Origin: Proteobacteria bacterium ST_bin16
GTDB taxonomy: Bacteria > Pseudomonadota > Gammaproteobacteria > Burkholderiales > Nitrosomonadaceae
Assembly: GCA_002083595.1 (NCBI GenBank)
Contig: MSXT01000091.1
Coordinates: 1 to 23,515, forward strand
DNA length: 23,515 bases
Direction of reading: 5' to 3'
Below are positions 16,402 through 22,982 of this stretch, in pieces. A program made the position numbers and the translations under genes. The notes under the pieces are model-generated. The model saw nothing but the letters and a program-made list of their open reading frames with translations, did not search any database and had not been told where the DNA came from. Within the stretch, counting starts at the first letter, position 1, and each line of letters opens with the position of its first letter.

Positions 16402-17010
16402 TTATTTTGCCGCCGGTGCGGGCACAGCGAAATCCACTCTGGGCGCTGCTGATATTTCTTGCTCATTTTCCACGGTGAAGCTGGGTTTGGTTTGAAAACC
16501 GAACATCATTGCCGTGAGATTGCTGGGGAAAGAGCGCACCACGATATTGTATTCCTGCACCGCCTTGATATAACGATTGCGTGCCACGGTAATGCGGTTC
16601 TCAGTACCTTCTAGCTGTGCCTGCAAATCGCGGAAATTTGCATCTGACTTTAATTCGGGATAGTTCTCAGTGACGACCAGTAACCGAGCGAGTGAACTCG
16701 ATAATTCACCTTGTGCGTTCTGGAACTTGGCGAAAGCGTCAGGATTATTGAGCAGCTCCGGCGTGGCTTGAATACTGCCGACTCTAGAGCGAGCAGCCGT
16801 AACGCCTAACAACACATCCTTTTCTTGCGCGGCAAATCCCTTAACCGTATTGACCAAATTAGGCACCAAGTCAGCGCGGCGCTTATATTGATTCAAAACT
16901 TCCGCCCAGCTGGCTTTAATTTGTTCATCCGTGGCTTGTAATGTATTGTAACCACAACCGCTTAAAGAAAGCGCATAGAGAATTGCCGTGAGCGATAGAA
17001 AAGCACGCAT
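16402..17010 (-). CDS. lemA: LemA family lipoprotein
   Basis: LemA-family proteins are membrane-anchored helical proteins of uncertain function, often encoded beside TPM proteins. The 202-residue product starts with a short hydrophobic segment and a lipobox LSGC (Cys19), so it is probably a lipoprotein. The family core follows: IKASWAEVLNQYKRRADLVPN (about 31-51), then LVNTVKGFAAQEKDVL, ENYPELKSDANFRDLQAQLEGTEN and ARNRYIKAVQEYNIVVRSFP. A GGGAG site lies seven bases before the ATG. It heads the minus-strand operon, and its promoter should lie in 17030-17090. There a CAATTA/TAATTG dyad (17061-17078) is the only structure I see. Confidence 0.93.
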   Translation of the reverse strand: MRAFLSLTAILYALSLSGCGYNTLQATDEQIKASWAEVLNQYKRRADLVPNLVNTVKGFAAQEKDVLLGVTAARSRVGSIQATPELLNNPDAFAKFQNAQGELSSSLARLLVVTENYPELKSDANFRDLQAQLEGTENRITVARNRYIKAVQEYNIVVRSFPSNLTAMMFGFQTKPSFTVENEQEISAAPRVDFAVPAPAAK

Positions 17011-17088
17011 ATCATGCTCCCATGAAATTGAAATTAACTTATAAATGGAGATGAAAGTAGCAATTACAATCTTAATTGTTACTTGCTT

Positions 17089-17235
17089 TGGAGCTGTCCA
17101 ATCATGACGGACTTTTTTTCACTGAGTCGAGAGGACCTCGATCTGTGTGAGAGAATTGTAGCTTATCGTGATTTGATTTTGCTCCTTCAATTTTCTTTCA
17201 AAATTATTCGGTGATAAGTATCCAAGCTGTGTCCG
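17089..17235 (-). mobile_element. IS3-family insertion sequence remnant (3' end of transposase orfB)
   Basis: On the minus strand a frame running from about 17235 to a stop at 17119 encodes QLGYLSPNNFERK and about 25 further residues. This resembles the extreme C-terminus of IS3-family DDE transposases (the LGYLSPxxFE motif). Past the stop, the sequence ends in ...GTCCGTCATGATTGGACAGCTCCA. Its terminal CA is the expected IS3-family end, so the IS boundary is placed at 17089. Everything upstream in the transposase is missing: the frame runs into inovirus-derived DNA at about 17236-17260. The exact join is uncertain. Confidence 0.5.
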
Positions 17236-17259
17236 TTCAAGGAGATAACTCCAACTCCA

Positions 17260-17518
17260 ATTGCGCTATCAAGTGCAATTCAGGCATTGCCAGCTATAAA
17301 CGAAGTAAGCGGACAGTCTAGTGTTTACTGCGAAAGTTATGAATTCACCGGCGCTGACTGCACTAATACTTCGCTTGTCGTTACGCCTGTTTCTACAGTT
17401 CCCAGCACCATAAAAGCTACACCGGTAAACGATCCGCCGAAAAGCCGGGAAGATTGTCCAGGCGACTTCGGGTTTACTCAGGTTAACAATGTCGGCATGT
17501 ATCTGCCTTCCGGCACTC
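17260..17518 (+). pseudogene. Fragment of an inovirus adsorption-protein (pIII-like) gene
   Basis: This 259-base segment aligns with 20238-20495 of the downstream adsorption-protein gene, about residues 166-250 of that 405-residue protein. There are roughly 18 substitutions and one inserted A near 17298 that shifts the frame. Signal peptide, N-terminal domain, Thr-rich linker and C-terminal anchor are all missing, so it cannot function. The amount of divergence means it comes from a related but different phage rather than a fresh duplication. A 78-codon open frame (17287-17523) survives after the indel but has no recognisable start signals. Confidence 0.85.
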
Positions 17519-17712
17519 CGTAGCGGTTACCTCTTGGGCTGTCATTTCATGGGCTGCTGAATACCTGCGGGATTTTGCCAATGCGCAGCTTGCAACCATT
17601 GGCTCCGGCGAACTTGGACAATCGGTCATATCCATGCTCTCGCTCTTTGGCGTGTTTGAAGGTATTTCACTGATCGTTTCCTGTTACCTGGCCAAGGCCA
17701 CCTGGTTGAGTG
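17519..17712 (+). pseudogene. Fragment of an inovirus pVI-like gene
   Basis: This 194-base segment aligns without gaps to 21083-21276 in the downstream pVI-like gene and keeps its reading frame, covering about residues 38-101 of 114. Both ends are missing. It is joined directly to the adsorption-gene fragment, skipping the roughly 590 bases that separate the two in the intact phage. Differences are concentrated in one block (17588-17654). Its last three bases, GTG, serve as the apparent start codon of the following rep gene. Confidence 0.85.
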
Positions 17713-18672
17713 CATGACGGCGGAAAGCTTCCAATCATTAACGGCGGCCGGGTATTGCGCATAGATTCCGATGGTGAAATTGAATATACCGTGGACACTC
17801 GGCAGGGCTTGGAAGGTAGTTTCGATAGCAGGGTAGAGGTTCGCTGTGATGGCCATCAGGTGGAATTCTCCGGCAATATTTCGCGCTATGGCAGATCGGA
17901 TAATTTGTTTGGCTACACTTTCGCGGGTTGTATTGTACGCATCAATGAACTGCTTAAACGCTTAGGACTTCCGCCTTTCACCTCCGGCAAGCTGTACAAA
18001 TTCGCTGATTCCGGATGGACATGGACAGGTGCCCGAGTCAGCCGGATAGACATAACCTGCAATTATGTCACCGGATCCATGATCGACTCGGAAGCATTAC
18101 TCCGCAATATGGCAGGGCATCATATCGGCAGACAAAAAGGCTCTTTATCCGTCAATGGCGCAACGGTCGAATACGGCCGGGGTTCAAAGTATGTTTACGG
18201 CAAACTCTACTGCAAAACCACCGAACTCAAAAAACATCGTTCCAAAAAATCCGGTCAGCACGTATCGGATGAAGTTATCGACTTCTGCCAACACTTAGGC
18301 GTAATACGCGAAGAATTTACCCTCAAATCGCGTTTCCTTCTACAAAACGGCCTGGCTTACTTGGGCGCAATCACAGATTCACTATTAATAGAGGTTTATA
18401 TGAACAGAACCCAATTACAAAGACTTGAAAAAGTCCAGTACGAAAACTTTAACGACTTGCCAGCAAATTTAAGAGCTACTTACGTGAGCTGGAAATATGG
18501 GTTTCCTATCACACTTAAAAAAACAGCTTTTTATAAACACCGAAAAGCAATACTAGCTTACGGCATCGATATTTCCATCCCCAACAACGTGCAAACCATG
18601 CCAATCAAGGTAAAAACCATCGAACTGGCCGCGCTCACTGCGCCGGATTGGTACATCAAGAAATACGCATAA
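17710..18672 (+). CDS. Inovirus replication initiation protein, pII/X family, 5'-truncated
   Basis: This protein should nick the double-stranded phage DNA to start rolling-circle replication. Family features visible in the 320 residues are GSFDSRVEVRCDG, GNISRYGRSDNLFGYTF, the RVSRIDITCNY segment near 110, GVIREEFTLKSRFLLQNGL near 200 and the C-terminal LTAPDWY that also ends M13 pII. Family members normally begin with a strand of the MIDxLxLxIP type before the HDGGKL segment, and that part is absent. The only start is the GTG at 17710-17712, which belongs to the adjoining pVI-like fragment and is immediately preceded by an in-frame TGA. The native promoter and ribosome binding site are therefore lost. 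Activity of the full-length form is doubtful. Confidence 0.8.
   Translation: MHDGGKLPIINGGRVLRIDSDGEIEYTVDTRQGLEGSFDSRVEVRCDGHQVEFSGNISRYGRSDNLFGYTFAGCIVRINELLKRLGLPPFTSGKLYKFADSGWTWTGARVSRIDITCNYVTGSMIDSEALLRNMAGHHIGRQKGSLSVNGATVEYGRGSKYVYGKLYCKTTELKKHRSKKSGQHVSDEVIDFCQHLGVIREEFTLKSRFLLQNGLAYLGAITDSLLIEVYMNRTQLQRLEKVQYENFNDLPANLRATYVSWKYGFPITLKKTAFYKHRKAILAYGIDISIPNNVQTMPIKVKTIELAALTAPDWYIKKYA
18400..18672 (+). CDS. Possible internal-start pX-like C-terminal product of rep
   Basis: Inside rep an ATG at 18400 is preceded by AGAGG (18390-18394) with five bases of spacing, a much better start signal than that of the full frame. It would give a 90-residue protein equal to the rep C-terminus, starting MNRTQLQRLEKV. 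In M13, pX is made in the same way from an in-frame start within gene II and regulates replication. The parallel is inference; the ribosome binding site and frame are directly visible. Confidence 0.45.
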   Translation: MNRTQLQRLEKVQYENFNDLPANLRATYVSWKYGFPITLKKTAFYKHRKAILAYGIDISIPNNVQTMPIKVKTIELAALTAPDWYIKKYA

Positions 18673-18748
18673 ATTAGTTTTTCTACGCTCTGGACTCATT
18701 AACTTCCGGTTCAGGTAAAGCGTTAACAGGTGGTGTTAAAAGGTTGTT

Positions 18749-19045
18749 ATGTTAGAAAAAGTAAAAGTAACCGGTATCACATTCTTTAAAGATACCATCG
18801 ACGGCAAACCCATTGATTCAGGCGCTGCCTTCGTTGAAGAGCATTTGAATTTCCAAACCGGAAGATCGAAGGGCACCGCAACGCAAAAATACCCGCTAGG
18901 CGATGCAGGCAAAGCACAAGCTTTAATGCATCTGGAATTCCCGCTGATCTGTGAAGTTGAATTTGTTCGTGTAACAAATGGCAATGTATCCAAGAACATA
19001 ATCAACTCAATTAAACCGCTTTCTCAAGCAAAACCAGCCGCGTGA
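18749..19045 (+). CDS. Probable inovirus single-stranded DNA-binding protein (gV-like)
   Basis: This 98-residue protein lies between rep and the coat gene, where inoviruses encode the protein that coats the single-stranded genome before assembly. It is beta-strand-rich with a plausible OB-like pattern (VKVTGITFFKD, ATQKYPLG, FPLICEVEFVRVTNG), and its size is close to M13 gV (87). I recognise it by position, size and general look, not by a diagnostic motif. A GGTTG site precedes the ATG. The stop lies just before the tandem hairpins at 19053-19096. Confidence 0.6.
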   Translation: MLEKVKVTGITFFKDTIDGKPIDSGAAFVEEHLNFQTGRSKGTATQKYPLGDAGKAQALMHLEFPLICEVEFVRVTNGNVSKNIINSIKPLSQAKPAA

Positions 19046-19052
19046 TTTCAGC

Positions 19053-19096
19053 CTATACGCGCTCAATCCGGCGCGTATGGGGTGCAATCCCGCACC
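19053..19096 (+). promoter_or_regulatory. Two tandem hairpins in the leader of the coat gene
   Basis: The first hairpin pairs ATACGCGC (19055-19062) with GCGCGTAT (19071-19078) and can extend outward by further pairs. The second pairs GGTGC (19081-19085) with GCACC (19092-19096). They sit between the ssb stop and the coat ribosome binding site (AAAGGAG, 19105-19111). No T-run follows, so simple termination is unlikely. Protection or processing of the abundant coat mRNA, or a role on single-stranded DNA, would fit. Confidence 0.55.
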
Positions 19097-19119
19097 GATT
19101 AACTAAAGGAGTTTTAACT

Positions 19120-19491
19120 ATGTTTCAAAAAGCAAAAGATGTCATGATGACTATCGGTTCCAGCGTAGCAAAAAAATCCAAAGAACTGTATGACGGCTTT
19201 ATCAATAAAGTCCGTGATACAGCTCAGAAAGTTGAAAGTACCGTTTCTTCCGTTGCCGTTGCTGTTAAAGAACGTGCGATTGAAGGTGAATGGTTACCCA
19301 AATCCATGTTTGCAAGCGGTACTGCGGTTATTACCCTTGCTTCTACCTCCTCAATGGCCGCGATTGATGTTTCATCGGCTCTGACAACCTTCGGCGATGT
19401 GAATACAGCTATACCGCTGGTTGGTGCTGCCTTCTTGGCTGCCTTGGGTATCCTGGCTGCTTGGAAACTCATCCGCGGCGCGTTCGCGTAA
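19120..19491 (+). CDS. Inovirus major coat protein precursor with long N-terminal extension
   Basis: The C-terminal 43 residues look like a mature filamentous-phage major coat protein: a short acidic/polar N-terminus (AIDVSSALTTFGD), one membrane helix at about 98-115 and a basic end (WKLIRG). They follow a signal-like hydrophobic stretch (63-80) ending SMA-A, so cleavage after Ala80 is expected. Unusually, about 60 residues precede that signal. They are Lys-rich and amphipathic (for example KAKDVMMTIGSSVAKKSKEL). The ATG at 19120 has AAAGGAG eight bases upstream, the best ribosome binding site of the phage, which fits high expression. Confidence 0.75.
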   Translation: MFQKAKDVMMTIGSSVAKKSKELYDGFINKVRDTAQKVESTVSSVAVAVKERAIEGEWLPKSMFASGTAVITLASTSSMAAIDVSSALTTFGDVNTAIPLVGAAFLAALGILAAWKLIRGAFA

Positions 19492-19508
19492 CGATTCGGG
19501 GTGCTCCT

Positions 19509-19742
19509 ATGGCTACAGCTTTTATTTCCTGTGTTTCTCCTGCCGTACCATCCCTTGTTAGTAGTGGAACAGGGTATGAAATCGTCTGTAGTGATTCGAG
19601 TGCCCCATCTCTCGTACCGGCCGCTATCGGGCTTTCCGATCTGGCTTGGTCGGATGTTTCTCTCTTAATCAGTGCTCTTCTGCTTTCCGCTTGTTTGGCT
19701 ACCGGCTGGAATATGATAGGCAAGCTCTTTTACCGGGGGTAA
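19509..19742 (+). CDS. Small inovirus membrane protein, candidate minor virion protein
   Basis: This 77-residue protein has a Ser/Ala/Pro-rich N-terminal half with two Cys and one C-terminal membrane helix at about 52-70, followed by GKLFYRG. Its position between major coat and adsorption protein is where inoviruses often encode small tip proteins such as pVII or pIX. I recognise no homologue. A GGGGTG site precedes the ATG at 19509. Its stop lies three bases before the next GTG start, and its final codons carry the ribosome binding site (GGGGG) of that gene. Confidence 0.6.
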   Translation: MATAFISCVSPAVPSLVSSGTGYEIVCSDSSAPSLVPAAIGLSDLAWSDVSLLISALLLSACLATGWNMIGKLFYRG

Positions 19743-19744
19743 TC

Positions 19745-20962
19745 GTGCGATGGTTATCGACTCACTGCAATCCTTTGTGCTGGCTTCCAGCCTTCTTATT
19801 ATTTTTCTGCTTTTCAAATAGTGCGAATGCTTGGGTTCCTGGAACCTTAAGATGGGTAGTTTCGGGAACCTGGGGCGATTCCGCTACTGCTTTGTGTTCC
19901 GGTAAAGGCTACGCCTACGCTAATATTTTAGCTGCTCAGGGTGTAAATACTGGACCGATGACTCAGGGCGAGTATTATTTCTATACTTATGTCGGTTTGC
20001 CTTATGGTTGGTGCGCTACCTATGAAGGCGGCACCAATGGCCCGCAAGTTTTTCAGTATCAAACTTGTCCTTACCCTGGTGAATACCGGATTGTTTCCAA
20101 TCGCATGGAATGTGCTGGTGATCCGCCTCCGCCTTGTCCTGTGTCAGGAACCACGAAAAAAGACACTATCGCACTTTCCGGCATTTCAGGTCAGCAGGGG
20201 ATAGGCGCTTCGATGTGCGCCGGTTCTGGTGGCTCGGATTGCGCTATCAAGTGCAATTCAGGCATTGCCAGCTATAACGAAGTAAGCGGTCAATCTAGCG
20301 TCTATTGTGAAAATTATGAATTCACTGGCGCTGACTGTACTAATACTTCGCTTGTCGCTACGCCTGTTTCTACAGTTCCCAGCACCATAAAAGCCACACC
20401 AGTAAACGATCCGCCGAAAAGCCGGGAAGATTGTCCAGGCGGCTCCGGATTTGCTCAGGTCAACAATGTCGGCATGTGTCTGCCTTCCGGCACTCAGTTT
20501 TCTGGCGGTTCCAGCACGACGACCAGCACCAGCGGAAGTGTTACCACGACCTCCACTACAACGGTAAACCCTGGCGGCACTAATACGACAACCACAACCA
20601 CGACTTATAAGGACGGTAGCGGTAACGTCACTTACTCCGGCACGACAACCGGTACCGATGGCATCAATCAGGCCGGCAATAATGGGCAGGGCGGTGAAAA
20701 GCTAAACCTTGGCGATGCGCCGGTATTTGATCAGTCATTACCGACTGAAACCAATTTCAATATTAAAGCACAGGGCAATCCTGTGTTTTCAACTGAGATT
20801 TTCGCGACCTCGGCCAGCTGTCCGGCTCCTATTACTTTTTCTGCGATGGGAAAAGATTTCAATATTGATTTTTCGCCTATCTGTGCCCTGGCAGACATTA
20901 TCCGGGGAATCGTTCTCATGCTGTCGGCTATTGTCGCCATGCGCTCTCTCGTCAATAACTGA
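19745..20962 (+). CDS. Inovirus adsorption protein (pIII-like)
   Basis: This 405-residue protein has the layout of a phage tip adsorption protein. A signal peptide ends at Ala29 (SANA-W), followed by a Cys- and aromatic-rich receptor-binding region (30-250), a Thr/Ser/Gly-rich linker (about 254-315) and a C-terminal domain. One membrane helix lies at about 382-400, anchoring it during assembly. It shows no obvious sequence similarity to M13 pIII, as expected for a rapidly evolving host-recognition protein. The start is GTG at 19745, five bases after a GGGGG site. A diverged fragment of the same gene lies at 17260-17518. Confidence 0.75.
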   Translation: MRWLSTHCNPLCWLPAFLLFFCFSNSANAWVPGTLRWVVSGTWGDSATALCSGKGYAYANILAAQGVNTGPMTQGEYYFYTYVGLPYGWCATYEGGTNGPQVFQYQTCPYPGEYRIVSNRMECAGDPPPPCPVSGTTKKDTIALSGISGQQGIGASMCAGSGGSDCAIKCNSGIASYNEVSGQSSVYCENYEFTGADCTNTSLVATPVSTVPSTIKATPVNDPPKSREDCPGGSGFAQVNNVGMCLPSGTQFSGGSSTTTSTSGSVTTTSTTTVNPGGTNTTTTTTTYKDGSGNVTYSGTTTGTDGINQAGNNGQGGEKLNLGDAPVFDQSLPTETNFNIKAQGNPVFSTEIFATSASCPAPITFSAMGKDFNIDFSPICALADIIRGIVLMLSAIVAMRSLVNN

Positions 20963-20972
20963 GGATTAAAAA

Positions 20973-21317
20973 ATGCTTGCTCCTTTCATTGCTCCAATTC
21001 TCACGGCGTTCCGCTGGCTCGCTATCACGGCGCTGCCTTTCATGCTGTCCTCGTTCGTCGTCGGCCTGCTTATTAAGCTGGGCGTAGCGGTTACCTCCTG
21101 GGCTGTCATTTCATGGGCTGCTGAATACCTGCGGGATTTTGCCAATGCGCAATTGGCTGTAATCGGTGGCGGTGAAATTGGCGCTTCCGTCATGGGTCTT
21201 CTATCCCTTTTTGGCGTTTTTGAAGGTATTTCACTGATCGTTTCCTGTTACCTGGCCAAGGCCACCTGGTTGAGTGTCAAGCCTTCGTTAACCTGGCTTA
21301 ATCCTCCGGCTGCTTAA
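20973..21317 (+). CDS. Inovirus pVI-like minor virion/assembly membrane protein
   Basis: This 114-residue hydrophobic protein has three likely membrane segments (about 10-36, 38-52 and 72-96) and lies between the adsorption protein and Zot, the usual place of pVI-like (DUF2523-type) proteins. It probably forms the phage end cap together with the adsorption protein. GAGG lies eight bases before the ATG. Its stop is two bases before the Zot ATG. A partial copy from another phage is at 17519-17712. Confidence 0.75.
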   Translation: MLAPFIAPILTAFRWLAITALPFMLSSFVVGLLIKLGVAVTSWAVISWAAEYLRDFANAQLAVIGGGEIGASVMGLLSLFGVFEGISLIVSCYLAKATWLSVKPSLTWLNPPAA

Positions 21318-21319
21318 TC

Positions 21320-22318
21320 ATGTCGATTACTTTAATCACTGGATCTCTCGGGACCGGAAAAACTGCGTTAGCGGTCAAACTGCTGACCGAGCATTCGTAC
21401 TATTCCGATAATGCCGTAGTCGTCGGCGTGCGTGAATGGCAGGGCGGCTGGGCGTATTACCCGCTGAAAAGCATGCAAGATGCCACGGCTAATCAGAAGT
21501 TGATCGGTGAAATAGGGGGCTTACCCGGCACTGTCTATCTGGTCGACGAAGCCAAGAAAATCTGGCCGTCCAGAATTGCCGGAAAACCCACACCGGAATT
21601 TATTGATTCGCACCTGGCCGAATCTCGCTCGATAGCACAAGACTGGATACTGACCGCACAAGCGCCAACGCAAATCGATGTTGCCTTGCGCCGTCTCGTT
21701 GGCCGTCATATCCACCTGGAAAAAACGGCGCTCGGCATAAAGTATTCGGAAGCAGGGCAGATCAGGGAAGATTTGAAATTCAACCGGGACGAGTCCAGAA
21801 AATACAGTTTCCCGGTCGAAAGCCTGAAATTCTATAAATCAGACGACGGCGTTAGTGACCTGCAGAAAAAAGGGTTGCGACTGCCTAAACGCCTTATTTT
21901 TCTGATGGCGCTTATCTTTGTTCTTGCCGGTGTAATTTATTACTACGGCTCCAAATCCACCATGATCGGGTTTGGCAGTAAAGAAGAGACACCACAAACT
22001 AGCGAGGAAAAATTAACATCGGCATCGTTTATCCCGTCCGGCTCCGCTCAGCCGCAACCGGCGCCGAAAAATGACAAACCGCTAAAACTCAACGAAGCGC
22101 CCGATATCTATTATTTTCTGCCTAAAGACCCTGCTTTCCCGGAAATCGCAAAAGCACCGCGCGTGCCGCTGTCCTGCCTGTCCAGTAAATCGCAAGGCTG
22201 TATTTGCTACGACCAGTATATGAACCGGATCAAGGATTTTCCGGTAAAGCGCTGCGAAGACATTATCAAGGGCGATGATCAAGCCGCCTTCACTCGTAAC
22301 CCGCACTATCTAAACTAA
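21320..22318 (+). CDS. zot: Zot-family inovirus assembly ATPase (pI-like)
   Basis: Zot/pI proteins span the inner membrane and power extrusion of filamentous phage through the envelope. The 332-residue product has Walker A GSLGTGKT (8-15) and Walker B VYLVDEA (72-78). It also has the SRSIAQDWILTAQAPTQID segment (102-120), a membrane helix at about 192-209, and a periplasmic tail with Pro-rich linker and Cys residues (SCLSSKSQGCICYDQY and RCEDI) common in this family. It is intact. It should work with a secretin, but none is encoded here, so a host secretin is presumably used. Confidence 0.93.
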   Translation: MSITLITGSLGTGKTALAVKLLTEHSYYSDNAVVVGVREWQGGWAYYPLKSMQDATANQKLIGEIGGLPGTVYLVDEAKKIWPSRIAGKPTPEFIDSHLAESRSIAQDWILTAQAPTQIDVALRRLVGRHIHLEKTALGIKYSEAGQIREDLKFNRDESRKYSFPVESLKFYKSDDGVSDLQKKGLRLPKRLIFLMALIFVLAGVIYYYGSKSTMIGFGSKEETPQTSEEKLTSASFIPSGSAQPQPAPKNDKPLKLNEAPDIYYFLPKDPAFPEIAKAPRVPLSCLSSKSQGCICYDQYMNRIKDFPVKRCEDIIKGDDQAAFTRNPHYLN

Positions 22319-22328
22319 AGGAGCTATG

Positions 22329-22505
22329 ATGAAATTTTTAGAGTTTGTATTTGTTGAGATTATTTTCTTCAAACTGTTGGTGCCGGTTTATGTGTTTTTT
22401 ATTTGCTTGCTGCGGGGGTTAAGGATTATCTCCCGTCAACGTTTTGAGCGTCTGCTTTTTGGAGCACCGGAAAAAATGTCAGATCGTCCTTACCCGTTCG
22501 ATTGA
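22329..22505 (+). CDS. Short membrane protein downstream of zot
   Basis: A 58-codon frame starts at the second of two adjacent ATGs (22326 and 22329). The strong ribosome binding site AAAGGAG (22317-22323) overlaps the zot stop codon and has the better spacing to 22329. The product has one hydrophobic helix (about 5-28, rich in Phe, Val and Ile), a basic segment RGLRIISRQRFERLLF and a polar tail ending RPYPFD. This is an inner-membrane protein with a positive cytoplasmic side. I do not recognise it. The ribosome binding site and tight coupling to zot argue that it is real. Confidence 0.6.
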   Translation: MKFLEFVFVEIIFFKLLVPVYVFFICLLRGLRIISRQRFERLLFGAPEKMSDRPYPFD

Positions 22506-22529
22506 AACAATAAAAGGGGAATCCTGACG

Positions 22530-22868
22530 ATGACGGAACACAATCAGCTCATGCAAATCGCGCAAACTGCGATTCTCAGCTACTCTGGAGATATTGACGT
22601 ACTGAACTCGGCACTGGGAATGCTGTTCACCGGTCACTATTACGGCTGGCGCTTCCTGTACATCGTGCATTCAAAGCGTACTGTCCGGAAGTATGAAAAA
22701 GTGCTCAATATCAAAGTGAACGAATACTTTGAACCGATCGGCCAACTCTCGCACCGATCAGCTGGACTGATTGAGGCAAACAAACATTCAAACTTCTGGA
22801 AGTGCGTTAGCGGTGATATTCAGATACCCAACAGGAAGCTAATCACGGATGCCCCGCAAACGGCCTAA
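22530..22868 (+). CDS. Unknown inovirus accessory protein
   Basis: I do not recognise this 112-residue soluble protein. It contains an N-terminal helix region (MTEHNQLMQIAQTAILSYSG), an aromatic core GHYYGWRFLYIVHSKRTVRKYE (about 35-56), and a second conserved-looking block SHRSAGLIEANKH followed by FWKCVSGDIQIPNR. The basic, aromatic composition would fit nucleic-acid or virion-protein binding, but that is a guess. AGGGG lies ten bases before the ATG. It is the last phage-strand gene before the hairpin-rich region. Confidence 0.65.
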   Translation: MTEHNQLMQIAQTAILSYSGDIDVLNSALGMLFTGHYYGWRFLYIVHSKRTVRKYEKVLNIKVNEYFEPIGQLSHRSAGLIEANKHSNFWKCVSGDIQIPNRKLITDAPQTA

Positions 22869-22928
22869 AAGCTGACTTTCCCCTTTGCTGAACAAAAAAC
22901 CCGCTACTTTAAACCGCTGAAAGCCCAA

Positions 22929-22982
22929 GGGTCGCGCCGCCGACCGGCGCGAAGGGTATGACCCGAAAGGGGCATGCTGCCC
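22929..22982. other. GC-rich hairpin cluster, probable phage origin/packaging region
   Basis: Three hairpins stand in about 55 bases. The first is an 8-bp perfect stem TCGCGCCG/CGGCGCGA (22932-22939 with 22945-22952). The second is GGGT-ATG-ACCC (22954-22964). The third is GGGC/GCCC around ATGCT (22970-22982). GGGTC (22929-22933) can also pair with GACCC (22960-22964), enclosing the first. The cluster follows the last phage gene, is non-coding (22869-23012 shows no gene) and is far more GC-rich than the flanks. Inovirus origins and packaging signals are hairpins in just such an intergenic region. No nick site could be identified. Confidence 0.55.

Noticed and set aside
17011..17088. Xer dif-like attachment site near TTATAAGTTAA
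   Set aside because: It resembles a dif half-site only with a gap, and no matching second half or right-end copy is found.
17287..17523. A 78-codon protein as an independent gene
   Set aside because: It is the frame-shifted internal part of an adsorption protein and stops only where the pVI-like fragment begins. No ribosome binding site is visible.
20505..20660. DNA repeat array in the adsorption gene
   Set aside because: The ACC/ACG/ACT-rich stretch encodes a Thr/Ser-rich linker with irregular units. It is a protein low-complexity region, not a minisatellite or CRISPR.
17260..21276. Recent tandem duplication of phage genes
   Set aside because: The copies differ at about 7% and 15% of positions, with clustered differences, so they are separate phage lineages rather than a fresh duplication.
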